NCBI RefSeq assembly: GCF_032118995.1
Contig: NC_092663.1
Coordinates: 5,146,001 to 5,210,000, forward strand
DNA length: 64,000 nucleotides
Direction: 5' to 3'
From: Asterias amurensis
Taxonomy: Eukaryota > Echinodermata > Asteroidea > Forcipulatida > Asteriidae
This document shows positions 37,988-48,259 of the stretch, piece by piece; the stretch's first letter is position 1; each line of letters starts with the position of its first letter. Under the pieces are notes generated by a model. That model did not search any database. It saw only the letters and a program-made list of their open reading frames with translations, and was not told where the DNA came from. Made by a program: the position numbers and the translations under genes.

Positions 37988-39335
37988 TCAGCGGTTTCTA
38001 AACCATTTAAACTAAGCAGAGCACACACTAATTGTCGTCTTTGTATGACGATATTTTTTTGTGTACACTTAAAAGAAAAACTTGGAAAAGAAATATAACA
38101 ATATGTACAACTTTTCTGGATTTTATTGTAAATATTACTCGCTTTCTTTAGTTTGGCACTTTGTGCTATACAAATGAATATGATTCGAAAGATGTTTAAA
38201 AAGTAGAATCTTAATTCACATAAATAGGCCTATCCCTCAGAACTGTGTACATTGTTCTGTTTACTTTATAAGCTAAAACTGTCTACCATTACGTGGATTC
38301 CAATTAAAATTGTGTATTAATTTATTTCAAAATGGCGGATCTTCATCTTTCCAACCTTTTTATGTTTCATAGTAAGGAGCCCAAAGCGCCAATTCCGAAG
38401 ACAACGCGTCTCCTTAATGAATATTATAGTTCGACAGACCTAGGATTAGGCACCGCGTCCGTAAAATACGACATAAAAAAACTTTGTAGATTCATACAAA
38501 TACATTGTCATTATTGTGATGATGAAAAACAAATGGTGAAAGGCATTGAGAAGTCCAGCATCCAGACCTCTCAGCAGCATGGTGTTTCGATGCTCACGAT
38601 TTTACAAATTCAATAACTTGTTTTCCTTTCGCATTATATAAAAAGCGACTAATGTAGAACAATTTCGTACTCTAAGCTTTTAAGATAGTAGTAAATATAA
38701 TAGTTATAATTATTGCCAAACTTGGTTTGATGTGTAGCCTAGTGCTCCATTCGTCCAAGAAATATTAGCCCCATTACATGTTCAACAGCCTATGTTTTTT
38801 TTTCACATCATAAATGTAAATGGAAGAAGAAATCAATCAATACAAACGATAATAGCTCTTTAAAAAAACATATCAGTAGTTCAAAGCTTAATGGCATTGT
38901 ATGGAAGTGGGTCGTTGATCATTACAATAGGTCAGGATAAAAATACTGCAGTGACGGGGAAAGTAAAGTGAGCAAATAACTATGCTTATACTTTGTGCTG
39001 GCTAGTACAAGTAGTTACACAACAAGTAAGAATAGGCAAAGCAAAATGCAAGAGCGGTGATTTAGGAACGGAACGTCAAAGCCAAACCAAGAACCTTGTT
39101 CAATGCAATTGAGTTAAAACACTTTCACGGCAAGAGTCATTTGCAATGGAGCCCAAAAAATCATTCGTGTTCTTCCAGGCAATATTTGTATCAGTGTAAG
39201 TACATGATATTCCTTGTTTTATTACAGAACATCACAACTTTTGTTTGCCAGCAAAACAGTTGCTGGCAGTGTAAGCACTTTATGTAATCCACCACATACA
39301 TACTGACATAAACGTTTGAGAACGATCGGCCATCT
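37988..39335. other. 3' UTR and downstream flank of integrin copy A
   Basis: About 340 bp after the stop lead to ATTAAA at 38303-38308, a plausible poly(A) signal. Beyond that no exon is supported; see the rejected 94-codon frame at 38332. Confidence 0.4.
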
Positions 39336-40240
39336 GGGTCACGAGAAAATAGTGAAAACCGTTTACGCATTACATTGCAGCGATTTAAACACCAATTGAA
39401 TAAAATTTCTCATAAAATATGACATTTCAGACAGAAATAATATTTCAAGGGATGTTTTCTACTATCATTGTCAATAGAACGTGTACGTTTTATGACAAGT
39501 TGTGATCTTAAACAAGTTTTTGTCTTGCCAATTATGTAATGTTTCTTTAAACATCATTCTTAAAACAATTTAAACACCAGTAAACGTGTTAAATTATGTT
39601 TCTTAATTAAAGAATCTCGGTTTTGGGGTGAAATAACAAACATTGATGTTATTTTTTTTTGTCGTTTGTACAAGTCCAAATCTTATTTCTTCATAAACAT
39701 GTTCTAGGTATTTATAACCCTCTTCATCAGCGTTCATACTTCCCCTCATCTTTTGTTAAAAGTGTTCTCTAGAGGACAACCTTCATCGGAGTGGTGAGTT
39801 GTCCGTTGGAGTTTTACAGGTTGACGGTGTTTCAACCAATATTTGATACCAAGGTACGAATACTCTTGTATTGTCAAGGCCGGCGATTGATCATCGAATG
39901 GATGGGCGCATACGCAAAGGTTTCCCAGGATGCCCCTTCCAGTTTAACCTCACTATGACGGACAACTCGAAACTCTGACGTGCCTCCGCACAACACCTAC
40001 GGACCAACTCCCGACTCCGACAGTAGTTCTCCTCTATAGACCATTACACACATTATAATAACATGTATCTTATAATAATTATCCCTTGACTTTTGGTGCA
40101 ACCATAGGCTAATATTAAATGCCCCTAGAACAACAGTTGCTCAAATGAGGGCGGTATTACCTAAACTAAACTACTTCATTGTACCCTAATTACTCCAACT
40201 CAGCACTTTACTTTACATTGTAAGTAATTCGAATCCACTG
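39336..40240. other. Intergenic DNA with a repeat shared with the window start
   Basis: 39336-39560 matches the order of blocks at 1-290. A somewhat more GC-rich stretch at 39770-40040 contains AGTTGTCCGT and ACGGACAACT as inverted pieces about 150 bp apart. No coding evidence. Confidence 0.4.
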
Positions 40241-40972
40241 CAGACCCATCAAGTGTGATTAAACAGAAAACATCACATTATTTTACATTTAGGTAAACAA
40301 GACACTACCAGCAATTATTACTTAATAATCATAGGCATACAGAGTAGCAATACAATTTACGTATCTAAAGGTACAAGTCAAGAACATAAAATAAATTTAA
40401 TGAAATATTAATCATCACTGAAAAGGGACACTATAATGAGAGAGGCACTTTTTATCAACTATTAGATTAATAAAGTAATTTACTAGTAACAATTAAATTT
40501 ATATACTTATGACGTAAAAAAGACACTGGTTTGAAGAAAAGCCATCTTCAGCAACTATTATACATGTCAAGTTAATCACTAGATAACATTTATTTATGTA
40601 TTTAAGTTCATCTAAGGTATTTACGCACTTAAAATAAACACTGGTTATTCAACTATGACATAACAGAAGTGTTTTTATAGAAACAATTTTGAGTATTTAA
40701 AATGTATTTAAGATCAATTCACTAGTTGAAATACATTGTTCAGCATTCAAAGTAGACGCTGGTTTTTAAGTAAAGCAAACTTTAGCCGTAAAGTATCAAA
40801 TTTAAAGTTAAAGTCAAATAATTTTCAAAAGACTCTGGTTTCAAGAGGAGGAAACTACACCCCAAAACAAGCATTTTAAAGCTCAATTCAAATATCTTAT
40901 AATAATAATTAGTACTTTACTATTAACCATTAATTTTATATATTTTAGCTCAACTCAAATATTAGTCACCAC

Positions 40973-41350
40973 TTAAAGATGCAATGTCAGATTGTTGGCC
41001 GATTTGACCCAAAAGTTTTGATTTAAAGTTCAATAGGCATTTTGATGGGGGTCGAGAAAGTTACAAGCTTACGTTTGAGCCGTTGCTCGAAAAAGTCCGC
41101 AAATTATTAGTAGCAGTGAAATAAAGTGCTCAAAATTAGTTTTTGTCGGGCTCCCGACAATATTTAACGTGACCAATTCTTATGTGTTTTATAAGAAACG
41201 TTTTCAATTTTTATCATGGTTCCTGAACATTCAAGGTAAAAGTTAAACTTGTTTTCGTTAGAGCGGGTGATACTCTTTGAAATACCATTCACTAAAAAAA
41301 AATCAATTTTTTTAATGTTTTGGGCCAAAAATCTGACATAGCAACTTTAA
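40973..41350. mobile_element. MITE-like element with TTAAAG ends
   Basis: 378 bp, with 28-bp terminal inverted repeats matching at 25 positions (left TTAAAGATGCAATGTCAGAT, right complement TTAAAGTTGCTATGTCAGAT). It interrupts the degenerate tandem repeat and has no coding capacity. Confidence 0.8.
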
Positions 41351-41725
41351 ACAGATTTTTACGAAAAACAATTTTTGATCAACTATTAGACATGACATGT
41401 TAAGTTACTCTACCATAGTAACAATACATTAAATTGAATGTATTTAATATTAACATCATTTTAAAGAGACACTGGTTTTCGAGGAAACCAATATTCGTTA
41501 ATTTTTGCAGATGTGAAGTAGTTTACATAAACAATAATTGGCTTTGTTGACAACTGATTTTAAAGTCACCTGGAAGTGGTATTTCTTCAAAATAAAGCTT
41601 TTGTCACTAATATATGTGTTTTGATGAGTGGATTGTGAATAAACAGTTAACTAAGGTTTTAAACAATCAGTTTTTATGTTATTTACAAATTTAAGAGTAG
41701 ACCCCGACCCGAGAGGGCGCTGTTC

Positions 41726-41924
41726 GTGACGTAATCGAGGCAGACTTTGCCGGTTTCAACAACAACAAAAGTTTTTTTTTCCGGCAATGCCGACCAGGTG
41801 TATTGCTGCTGAATGCAGAAAAAAAATGTGTGAAATGTACCAACTCACGACTTGGACGTACATGTCCTTTGCACGTGTGTTTACTATACGCATTGCAGGA
41901 AAAGTCTGCCTCGATTGACGTCAC
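41726..41924 (+). mobile_element. Short inverted-repeat element with THAP-like start
   Basis: 23-24 bp inverted repeats (left GTGACGTAATCGAGGCAGAC, right complement GTGACGTCAATCGAGGCAGA) enclose about 150 bp. On the + strand an ATG at 41787 opens a 43-codon frame beginning MPTRCIAAECRKK. This resembles the N-terminus of THAP zinc-finger domains (C-x-A-x-x-C after MP-x-x), which occur in P-element transposases and host THAP proteins. After about 14 residues the resemblance stops. Probably an internally deleted DNA transposon. Confidence 0.5.
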
Positions 41925-42500
41925 AAAAGGGAGGGGCGGAGTCAGCCCCCAAAACAACTTTATATATTTTTAAACATATAAATCGTGACAAACAATTATT
42001 AAAAAAATTGTTTTATTGTTCGTAAGCATATACTCTTATGTTTGAAAGAAAAAGAGAGTCGCACACTCAGCATCAACTATTAGACAATTATTTTATAAGT
42101 ATTAGTTTGATGTATTTGAGTTAAAATATTTTTCATAAAATAATAATCATCACTCAAGAGAGAGGAAGGTAAGAATATATTAAGCAATCTTCATCCACCA
42201 TGATACATTCAAGACAACTTGAAAAATAATCATGTTTCAGATCTTTTCGAGTTCAACTCAATAAAATATTAACAATCACTCAAAGTAGACGCTTATGCTT
42301 ATGACAAGTAAAGTAAACTTCATCTAAAGTAAGATATCAAAGTACATCAATTTTTGTCAAAAAACGCCGGTCTGAAGAAAAGGAAACTTAAACACTCAAA
42401 AGGTGTATCAATGTGATGAAATACTATTTATCACTCATAATGGTTTCAAGAAAGTAAAAAGTTCATTAATATTTCAAAAATACAAACTTATTTAATTACG

Positions 42501-43691
42501 ACACAGAAACTCAAGTTCATTATTACGGCCTCTCGCTCGCGTTTTATTTTGTCTTTATTTTTCCGCCTCATTTTATGAGTTTTTTTTTGCGCAAACACTC
42601 GACTCGATAAGCGCATGCACGAAATCCGACTTTTAATCATGTTTGAATCGGGTCTAGATGACGGTCCACCCGTAGCCGATAATTCGAACGTGTCTAGGTC
42701 TGTGTTGTGGCAAGTCAGTGAATGATTGAGGAAGATACCTAACTATCTTGTTTGCAAAACTATTAATAAACAACTATTTCTCATGTTTCTGTGTTCCCTT
42801 TTCTGCCTTAAAGCTCAAAAAATTAAAATAAAAGTCTATATGACTTGATATGAAACTTTTCGCAGTCTCGTTTCCAATGTAATCGGGTCCCGTTCATTTG
42901 ACTTGACGAGGCAAGAATGGTGACCATTATGGAGTCTGGGTATCTACTGCATTTTTTTTGTGTGTATAGATTCATCATTTGCTTTAAGCATAATTGGGAG
43001 TTCCTAGTAAATCGAGCTTATCGATCAAAATGGTTTTGCAAACAGAAACCTTCATTTTCTTAATAAAACATTTAACTTGTTTATAATTGTTGTTTTCGAA
43101 CAAACTGTTTATTAATATTGTTTTCTTCAAATGTAAACGCATTTTAAATTTAAGTGTGGCAGTGCAACTAACTGGTAGCCATGATTTCATGATGTGTGCA
43201 TTTCCGCCGTAGTAACTTCGTTGAGTGTGGCCTGGGGCAGATTTCGTGCCTATTTTGTTGTCTATTGTATTTTGTTATGACGATGATTTATGTATGAGTT
43301 ACATGATGCAGGTGAATGTGTTTCCTTCGTGCCTTGCTAAATAAAATCATAAGTAAAATCTGGCTGTGGTTAGGAAGGTGGCCATAGTATTATTGCTATT
43401 TTAATATTCTTCATATAAGAGTCGTTGGTAAAATTTTAATTGTGTTTAGGGATAATTGGATGTCGAACCGATTTTGGGAAAAAACACCCTTGAAACTGTG
43501 AGTCACTTTCGAATATAATAATGGATATTAATTTTTGAGTTCGTTGACAAGCATTAATTAGTCAAATAATTGAAGAAACAGTGAACATACGATCAAAAAA
43601 CTCAGATGAAAATAAAAGGTTTCTTTATGTCACGATTCGTTTCTTTGATTAGTTTATATCGACTAATACAAACACAACAATTGTTGCTGCT
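42501..43691. other. Unassigned DNA downstream of the SNTX-like gene
   Basis: AT-rich, no supported exon. It would hold the 3' UTR of the minus-strand gene. The first TTTATT (AATAAA on the minus strand) downstream of the stop is near 43104, rather distant. Confidence 0.35.
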
Positions 43692-45527
43692 TTACATCAC
43701 AGTGCAAATACTGCTTCCCTTTACCGATTGTGTAACTTTATTGCTTCCCTGGCTGGTCCCAGCTGCACAACTTGCGAATACTTGAAACTCATATGTATTT
43801 TTCGCTAAATCTGTTATGGTAAGTTTAGTTTTGGATGTGCTCTCTTCTTTGATCTGTCCTCCGGAACTAGGTCCGTATTTGACTATGTATTTGTCCACAC
43901 ATTTGACATGTCGAGGGGGTGTCCAGGACAGATTGACTGCAGAGGAGTTCTCTCCTTGTTCACATTTCAAACCATCTGGTTGTCCCGGTGGTTCGAAAGC
44001 CTTCTTATCAAGCTCCCCACGCTTGAACAACAAGATCGACCCCCTATTTGAAATTGTGACGTTTTTGTGACCGAAGGTTGTCATCACAAATTTGAGTTTG
44101 TCATTTTTGTTTTCCCTATAAAAACCGCGAACGTTTCTTTCAAAATTCAACTCAAAATTATCAAAATTGTGGCCTGGCAACTTCTTATCGGGCTTTTCCA
44201 TGTACCGCTTGAGGTCTGAAAGGTATGTTTCTGACTGAATGGCAGGGGGGAGTGCAAGACATATGACAAAGTTTTTATTCTCGTCATTTGCCACGTCAAG
44301 AAACTTCTCTTGAGTTTCAATTACCTGTATTCCAGGTAAACTTGACAGTAAACCTTCCAAAGCACTCAACACTTGCTCTCTCTGTTTGATCCAGACACTA
44401 AGCTGCCTAGTCCCAAACGGAGAATTCTTAGACTTGGTCACAGCTTCTATCATTTTGTCTGCATCACAGGACCCCCTTCTGATTTCAAGAATGAGTTTCG
44501 AAGTTTCTTGTTTAAACTTGTCCAAGTAGTAACAGATCTGACGATGGTATTCCGAAAAAACTTCTCCATACCCTGGGAATTGGGCGCGTACATTATGCTG
44601 AGTAAGGGCGTTACATCTGGCCATCATCTGTTCTAGTTCGCGAGTGTGATCTAAGATCATTGTTAGCACATTGTTGTGAATTTCATGGAATGTCTTGTCC
44701 TTGTTAAGGAAATTAGGCAAGGGCGAGAGAGTGATCTCTATGGGAACTCCTCCCTGTGACTCAACAAATGAAGGCAATTTAGAACAAAATACTTTTGCTT
44801 CCTCATAATTTGTTGGAATTTGTGAATCGGTTTGCAGAATGTCTCCATAATATGTGCAACGAATCCGGCTATATGCTTGGTATTCGGTAGTTGTATCTGT
44901 ACTCGACCCATAATTAAGTTCGACTCCAGCAGGAGTTTCGCGTATGATTAAATCTAATGCAGCTTTCAAATTCTGTGTAACTAGCCGTTTGTCACTGGTA
45001 TTCAAACTTTCCGATTCAAAAACCATGAACGCTTGGACCCCATATGTAACACCTGTCACAACGTGTGTGGCATCGACGCGCCCGTCCAGTAACTCCATAT
45101 GGTTATCGGAATCGACCGGCTTCATGTTTGGCATTGAAATTTGCTCACGTTTAGTTTGTACTTTGCAACGTAACGTAACAATATTGTTTTTCTTACGCGC
45201 GTACAGGTTGTTTTCATTAAGGTATTTCCATGAACCTTCAGCCTTAACAAATCCACATACGACACCAACCCTAAGGGATAAGTCATAGTCTGAATCTACG
45301 CTCTGTGTGTTTTTGCCTTCACTTTCCTCCGCAATCAGACTATAATCTATTTTAGGACACTCATCTGTTTTGCGCTTTGTTTGTATTTCATCCTGATCCC
45401 AAATTGTGAACCCTGTAACGGACTGGTCATCGAAGCAATTATACAGCATTCCGAGTTGAATATTTCTTCCAGCTGTGGCCATTGAGAATTCTTTGTGAAC
45501 TTTGTTGGGTGATTTCGGTGTTGCCAT
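43692..45527 (-). CDS. SNTX-family protein with FN3 domain and CaaX box
   Basis: 611 residues in one uninterrupted frame. Residues about 12-265 start AGRNIQLGMLYNCFDDQSV, matching the LG-x-LGMLYD start of the MACPF/CDC-like domain of stonustoxin-type proteins. About 270-385 is helical (the FAT-like region in stonustoxin). About 390-505 fits the SNTX thioredoxin-like domain. About 512-600 is a fibronectin type III domain (PGQPDGLKCEQ, LSWTPP, YIVKYG, TYEFQVFASCAAG), where the fish toxins carry PRY-SPRY. The end CTVM is a CaaX box, suggesting prenylation, and there is no signal peptide; both suggest a cytosolic, membrane-tethered host protein. The function of non-toxin members is largely unknown. 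Start: first ATG of the frame; TTTTAAATA lies about 40 bp upstream on the same strand. A 5' non-coding exon is possible. It lies between the two integrin copies. Confidence 0.9.
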   Translation of the reverse strand: MATPKSPNKVHKEFSMATAGRNIQLGMLYNCFDDQSVTGFTIWDQDEIQTKRKTDECPKIDYSLIAEESEGKNTQSVDSDYDLSLRVGVVCGFVKAEGSWKYLNENNLYARKKNNIVTLRCKVQTKREQISMPNMKPVDSDNHMELLDGRVDATHVVTGVTYGVQAFMVFESESLNTSDKRLVTQNLKAALDLIIRETPAGVELNYGSSTDTTTEYQAYSRIRCTYYGDILQTDSQIPTNYEEAKVFCSKLPSFVESQGGVPIEITLSPLPNFLNKDKTFHEIHNNVLTMILDHTRELEQMMARCNALTQHNVRAQFPGYGEVFSEYHRQICYYLDKFKQETSKLILEIRRGSCDADKMIEAVTKSKNSPFGTRQLSVWIKQREQVLSALEGLLSSLPGIQVIETQEKFLDVANDENKNFVICLALPPAIQSETYLSDLKRYMEKPDKKLPGHNFDNFELNFERNVRGFYRENKNDKLKFVMTTFGHKNVTISNRGSILLFKRGELDKKAFEPPGQPDGLKCEQGENSSAVNLSWTPPRHVKCVDKYIVKYGPSSGGQIKEESTSKTKLTITDLAKNTYEFQVFASCAAGTSQGSNKVTQSVKGSSICTVM

Positions 45528-46440
45528 GCTGACAAATTGTTGACTCTACGATTAACCTGTATTTAAAAGCACAATACAATTGCATACAGATCTACCATTG
45601 AAACTGTATTTTGGAGTAGCTGTCTGCATTGTGTACAAGTTGAGAGGCTTTTGCTTTCCGTCGCGTTTTTACTTGTTTCTAAAATGCTCCGCTGGTGTCC
45701 TATTTTTCCTGTATTGCGTCCAATCTCTATAACATTTTATTTTTGTGTTAGCACATTGTCCTTTTCAAGAAATAATCATGCATAATAAGCGAGTGGTGAT
45801 AAAAAAAAACATGTTTTTTGGCAACAGCACCAAGAAATAATGTGATTTATTGTTTTACAATTTTGAAATATCTATTTTGTCTCTGAAATATTTTGTTTTC
45901 CCCCTGAAATACTGTCTCGTTCTCCCTCAGTTAACTTGTTTCCTTCAAAAGCATCCTCTCATAACTTTTCAGGAATTTAAAATTAATCAATCAGAGGCGG
46001 CCTTAATAAAGACTCCTATGAAAAGTCCCACTAAGGGGCTGCGTATAACAATAAAACAACATTTCAACGAAACGAAATTATTTCTATGGAAAAGCAAATT
46101 AAAGAAACAATTTTTGACCTACAATTTGACCTTTACATAGTACCAGAAAGTCAATCTTAACTATAATTTCAGGGCCTGACATTGAGTTTATTTATTACGG
46201 CTTGCCCTTGAGAAAAACAAAATAGTTTTGTTACACTTACGATTGACAGTAGAGGGATCGGGTCATGCAGAATGAAACCAATGAATGTCTTGTGTGAAAA
46301 TAAAGGTTTCCTCTCTTGATAATGGCTCCGTTTCACTTCATGAGCGAACCTAAGGGGCGTAACAAGTTACATAAAAGTAAAAAGATCGATGACTTCTGAC
46401 AGGCACCCCCCGAACAAAGATATTGACTAAATAGGGAGAC
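45528..46440. other. Upstream flank of the SNTX-like gene
   Basis: Likely contains the promoter of the minus-strand gene near 45530-45620. No other gene or repeat recognised. Confidence 0.35.
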
Positions 46441-46451
46441 CACCAACATAG

Positions 46452-46530
46452 GGCTAGATACATGTAGCTCAGTTGGTAGAGCGCCGGCACATTAAACCGG
46501 AGGTCGTTGGTTCAAATCCCGCTCTAGTCA
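46452..46530 (+). pseudogene. tRNA-like sequence with A and B boxes
   Basis: A box TAGCTCAGTTGG and B box GGTTCAAATCC fit Pol III promoters, acceptor strands GGCTAGA and TCTAGTC pair, and TTTTT follows at 46533. Against a working tRNA: about 5 extra bases (ACATG) between acceptor and D arm, a C at position 33 where T is universal, and a C-A mismatch at the base of the anticodon loop (nominal anticodon ATT). It may be a tRNA pseudogene or the head of a tRNA-derived SINE. Confidence 0.6.
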
Positions 46531-46818
46531 ATTTTTCTTTGTTCATCCTAAAACCATTTTAAAAATGTACACAGTCAGTTTCCCTTGTGGTTTATTATTT
46601 GATATATAAAGTAAAAAGATCGAGATATAACTTTGTTGTCTACTTTAACTCCAAGTCTTTTAAAGAATATGAGATCGTATTGGCCTTAGGTTTACGGGCA
46701 TCAAACCCCGTCGCCATGCAGTGGAAATGTGTGATGGCCATTAAAAAAAATAAAAATAAAATAGGTTTTCGGCTTTTGGATGAACACCTCAAACCAAAAC
46801 AAAATCTAAAGGTGTCAT

Positions 46819-48246
46819 GGGCGTCAATCAGGGGGTGGGGGGGGACAGGGGGACATGTCCCCCCCCCCCCACACCTTTTGGAGGGTGGGGGACACAATAT
46901 CAAATGTCCCCCCCCCCCCTCCACCTTTTTGACCACCTTTATCATGAAGCCCAAGTTTTGCCCTGAGTTAGACGAAACCCGGTGTCCCTATATGGGCATT
47001 AATCCTGTGGGTAAAGGATGACACAATTTTTTGAAGGGTGGGGGACACTATATGAAATGTCCCCCTCAAAATTGGCCCTAGATTGCATCACAGAGCATCT
47101 AAAATGCAGAATTTCCCCGGGCCCTTAATCGGGCCCGCACCTCACGACGTAAAGGCTTCCCACACGCATGGTCCATCGTTGACAGGTTTGCACCTCCCCC
47201 ATGAAAGAGTGGAAGGAACGTGAACCCCCACCCCATTTTCGAAGGGTGGGGGGACACAGTATCAACTGTTCCCCATGTCTTTTGACCACCTTTATCATGA
47301 AACTCATGTTTTGCACTGTGGAACTGTGGAGCATGGAACACAATATTCCCATTGTTCTGTTTCGTTTGCCATTTGGCCGCTAAATGGCCTAAAGATTGCA
47401 CCACAGAGCATCTAAAAACACAAATATTTTCCGGGCCCTTAAGCGGGCCCGGACCCATGCCGTAAAGGTTTCGCATTTGCGTGCTCACTCTTTGGCAGAT
47501 TTGTCCCCTAAAAATCGTGTCATAGATCACTTGAACATGATGTCAACCAATAAGATTCTACTGCTCACATTTTACAGATGTTCTGTTCCATTCTGTATGC
47601 TTCTTATTGGCCTTAGATTGCACCACAGAACATCTACAATGCACAAATTTTCAGGGCCCTTAAGCGGGCCCGAACCCATGCCGTAAAGGTTTCGCACTCG
47701 AGTGCTACCCTTCGACAGATTTTCCCCCTAAAACTTGGTTCATAGGTCCGAACTTGAAGATGCTGTTAACTCAAAAGGTTCTACTGCTGCTCACATTTTA
47801 CAAATGTTCTTTCCCATTCTGTATGCCTCTTATAATTATTGGCCTTAGATTGCACCTCAGAGCATCTAGAATGCAAAATTTCCCCGAGCCCTTAGGCCCG
47901 GACCCAAGGCCGTAAAAGGCTTCGCGTTCCGCTTTATAACAGGCTCCATCTTTAATACCCACCAGGGATGAACTGCCGTCTGAGCATTAGAATGCAGAAA
48001 CAAAATGGATATTACGAAGCTATAATTAAGTTGTTTTTTAGGTACAATAACCATGAAAGCAAAAATAGGTGCATCATAGCTTGAAATAGCCATTAAATCT
48101 AAGAGGGGAGAACATCACCCCTCAGACTCCGTAGATTGCACCAGAGAGCATCTACGGACTAAAACAAATCCCGGGGCCCTAAAGCGGGCCCCGGACCCCA
48201 CGCCGTAAATGTTATGTCCCCCACCTTTCAAGACGGATTGACGCCC
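46819..48246. mobile_element. 1.4-kb element with inverted ends and internal tandem units
   Basis: The outermost bases are exact inverted copies (GGGCGTCAATC at 46819-46829, GATTGACGCCC at 48236-48246). Just inside lie G-rich and C-rich stretches ending GGGGGACAT and ATGTCCCCC. The core holds five diverged units starting GATTGCACCACAGAGCATCTA at 47081, 47394, 47616, 47848 and 48134, each followed by CCCTTAAGCGGGCCCGGACC and GCCGTAAAGG. Open frames here are repeat-driven and not coding. Transposon class not assignable. Confidence 0.55.
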
Positions 48247-48259
48247 CTGAAAGGTTTCC

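Larger units (their letters stand above)
40240..42500. repeat. Degenerate tandem repeat with ~115-bp spacing
   Basis: Variants of ACACTGGTTT recur at about 40522, 40636, 40752, 40830 and 41466, alternating with CAACTATTA, ATTTATTTAAGTTCA and AATAATCATCACT blocks. The units are too diverged to align by eye base for base. Two inverted-repeat elements (40973-41350 and about 41710-41945) lie inside. Confidence 0.55.

Noticed and set aside
38332-38616. 94-codon frame starting AAAATGG downstream of integrin copy A
   Set aside because: The start context is good, but I recognise no domain, there is no splice partner, and low-complexity 3' flank gives such frames by chance.
43692-45527. Bacterial contamination as source of the intronless SNTX-like gene
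   Set aside because: Codon use and base composition resemble the neighbourhood, FN3 and CaaX are eukaryotic features, and flanks are continuous animal DNA.
46587-47530. Long open frames on both strands (144 and 143 codons)
   Set aside because: They run through poly-G/poly-C and tandem repeat units of the 46819-48246 element; proline/glycine runs are repeat-driven.
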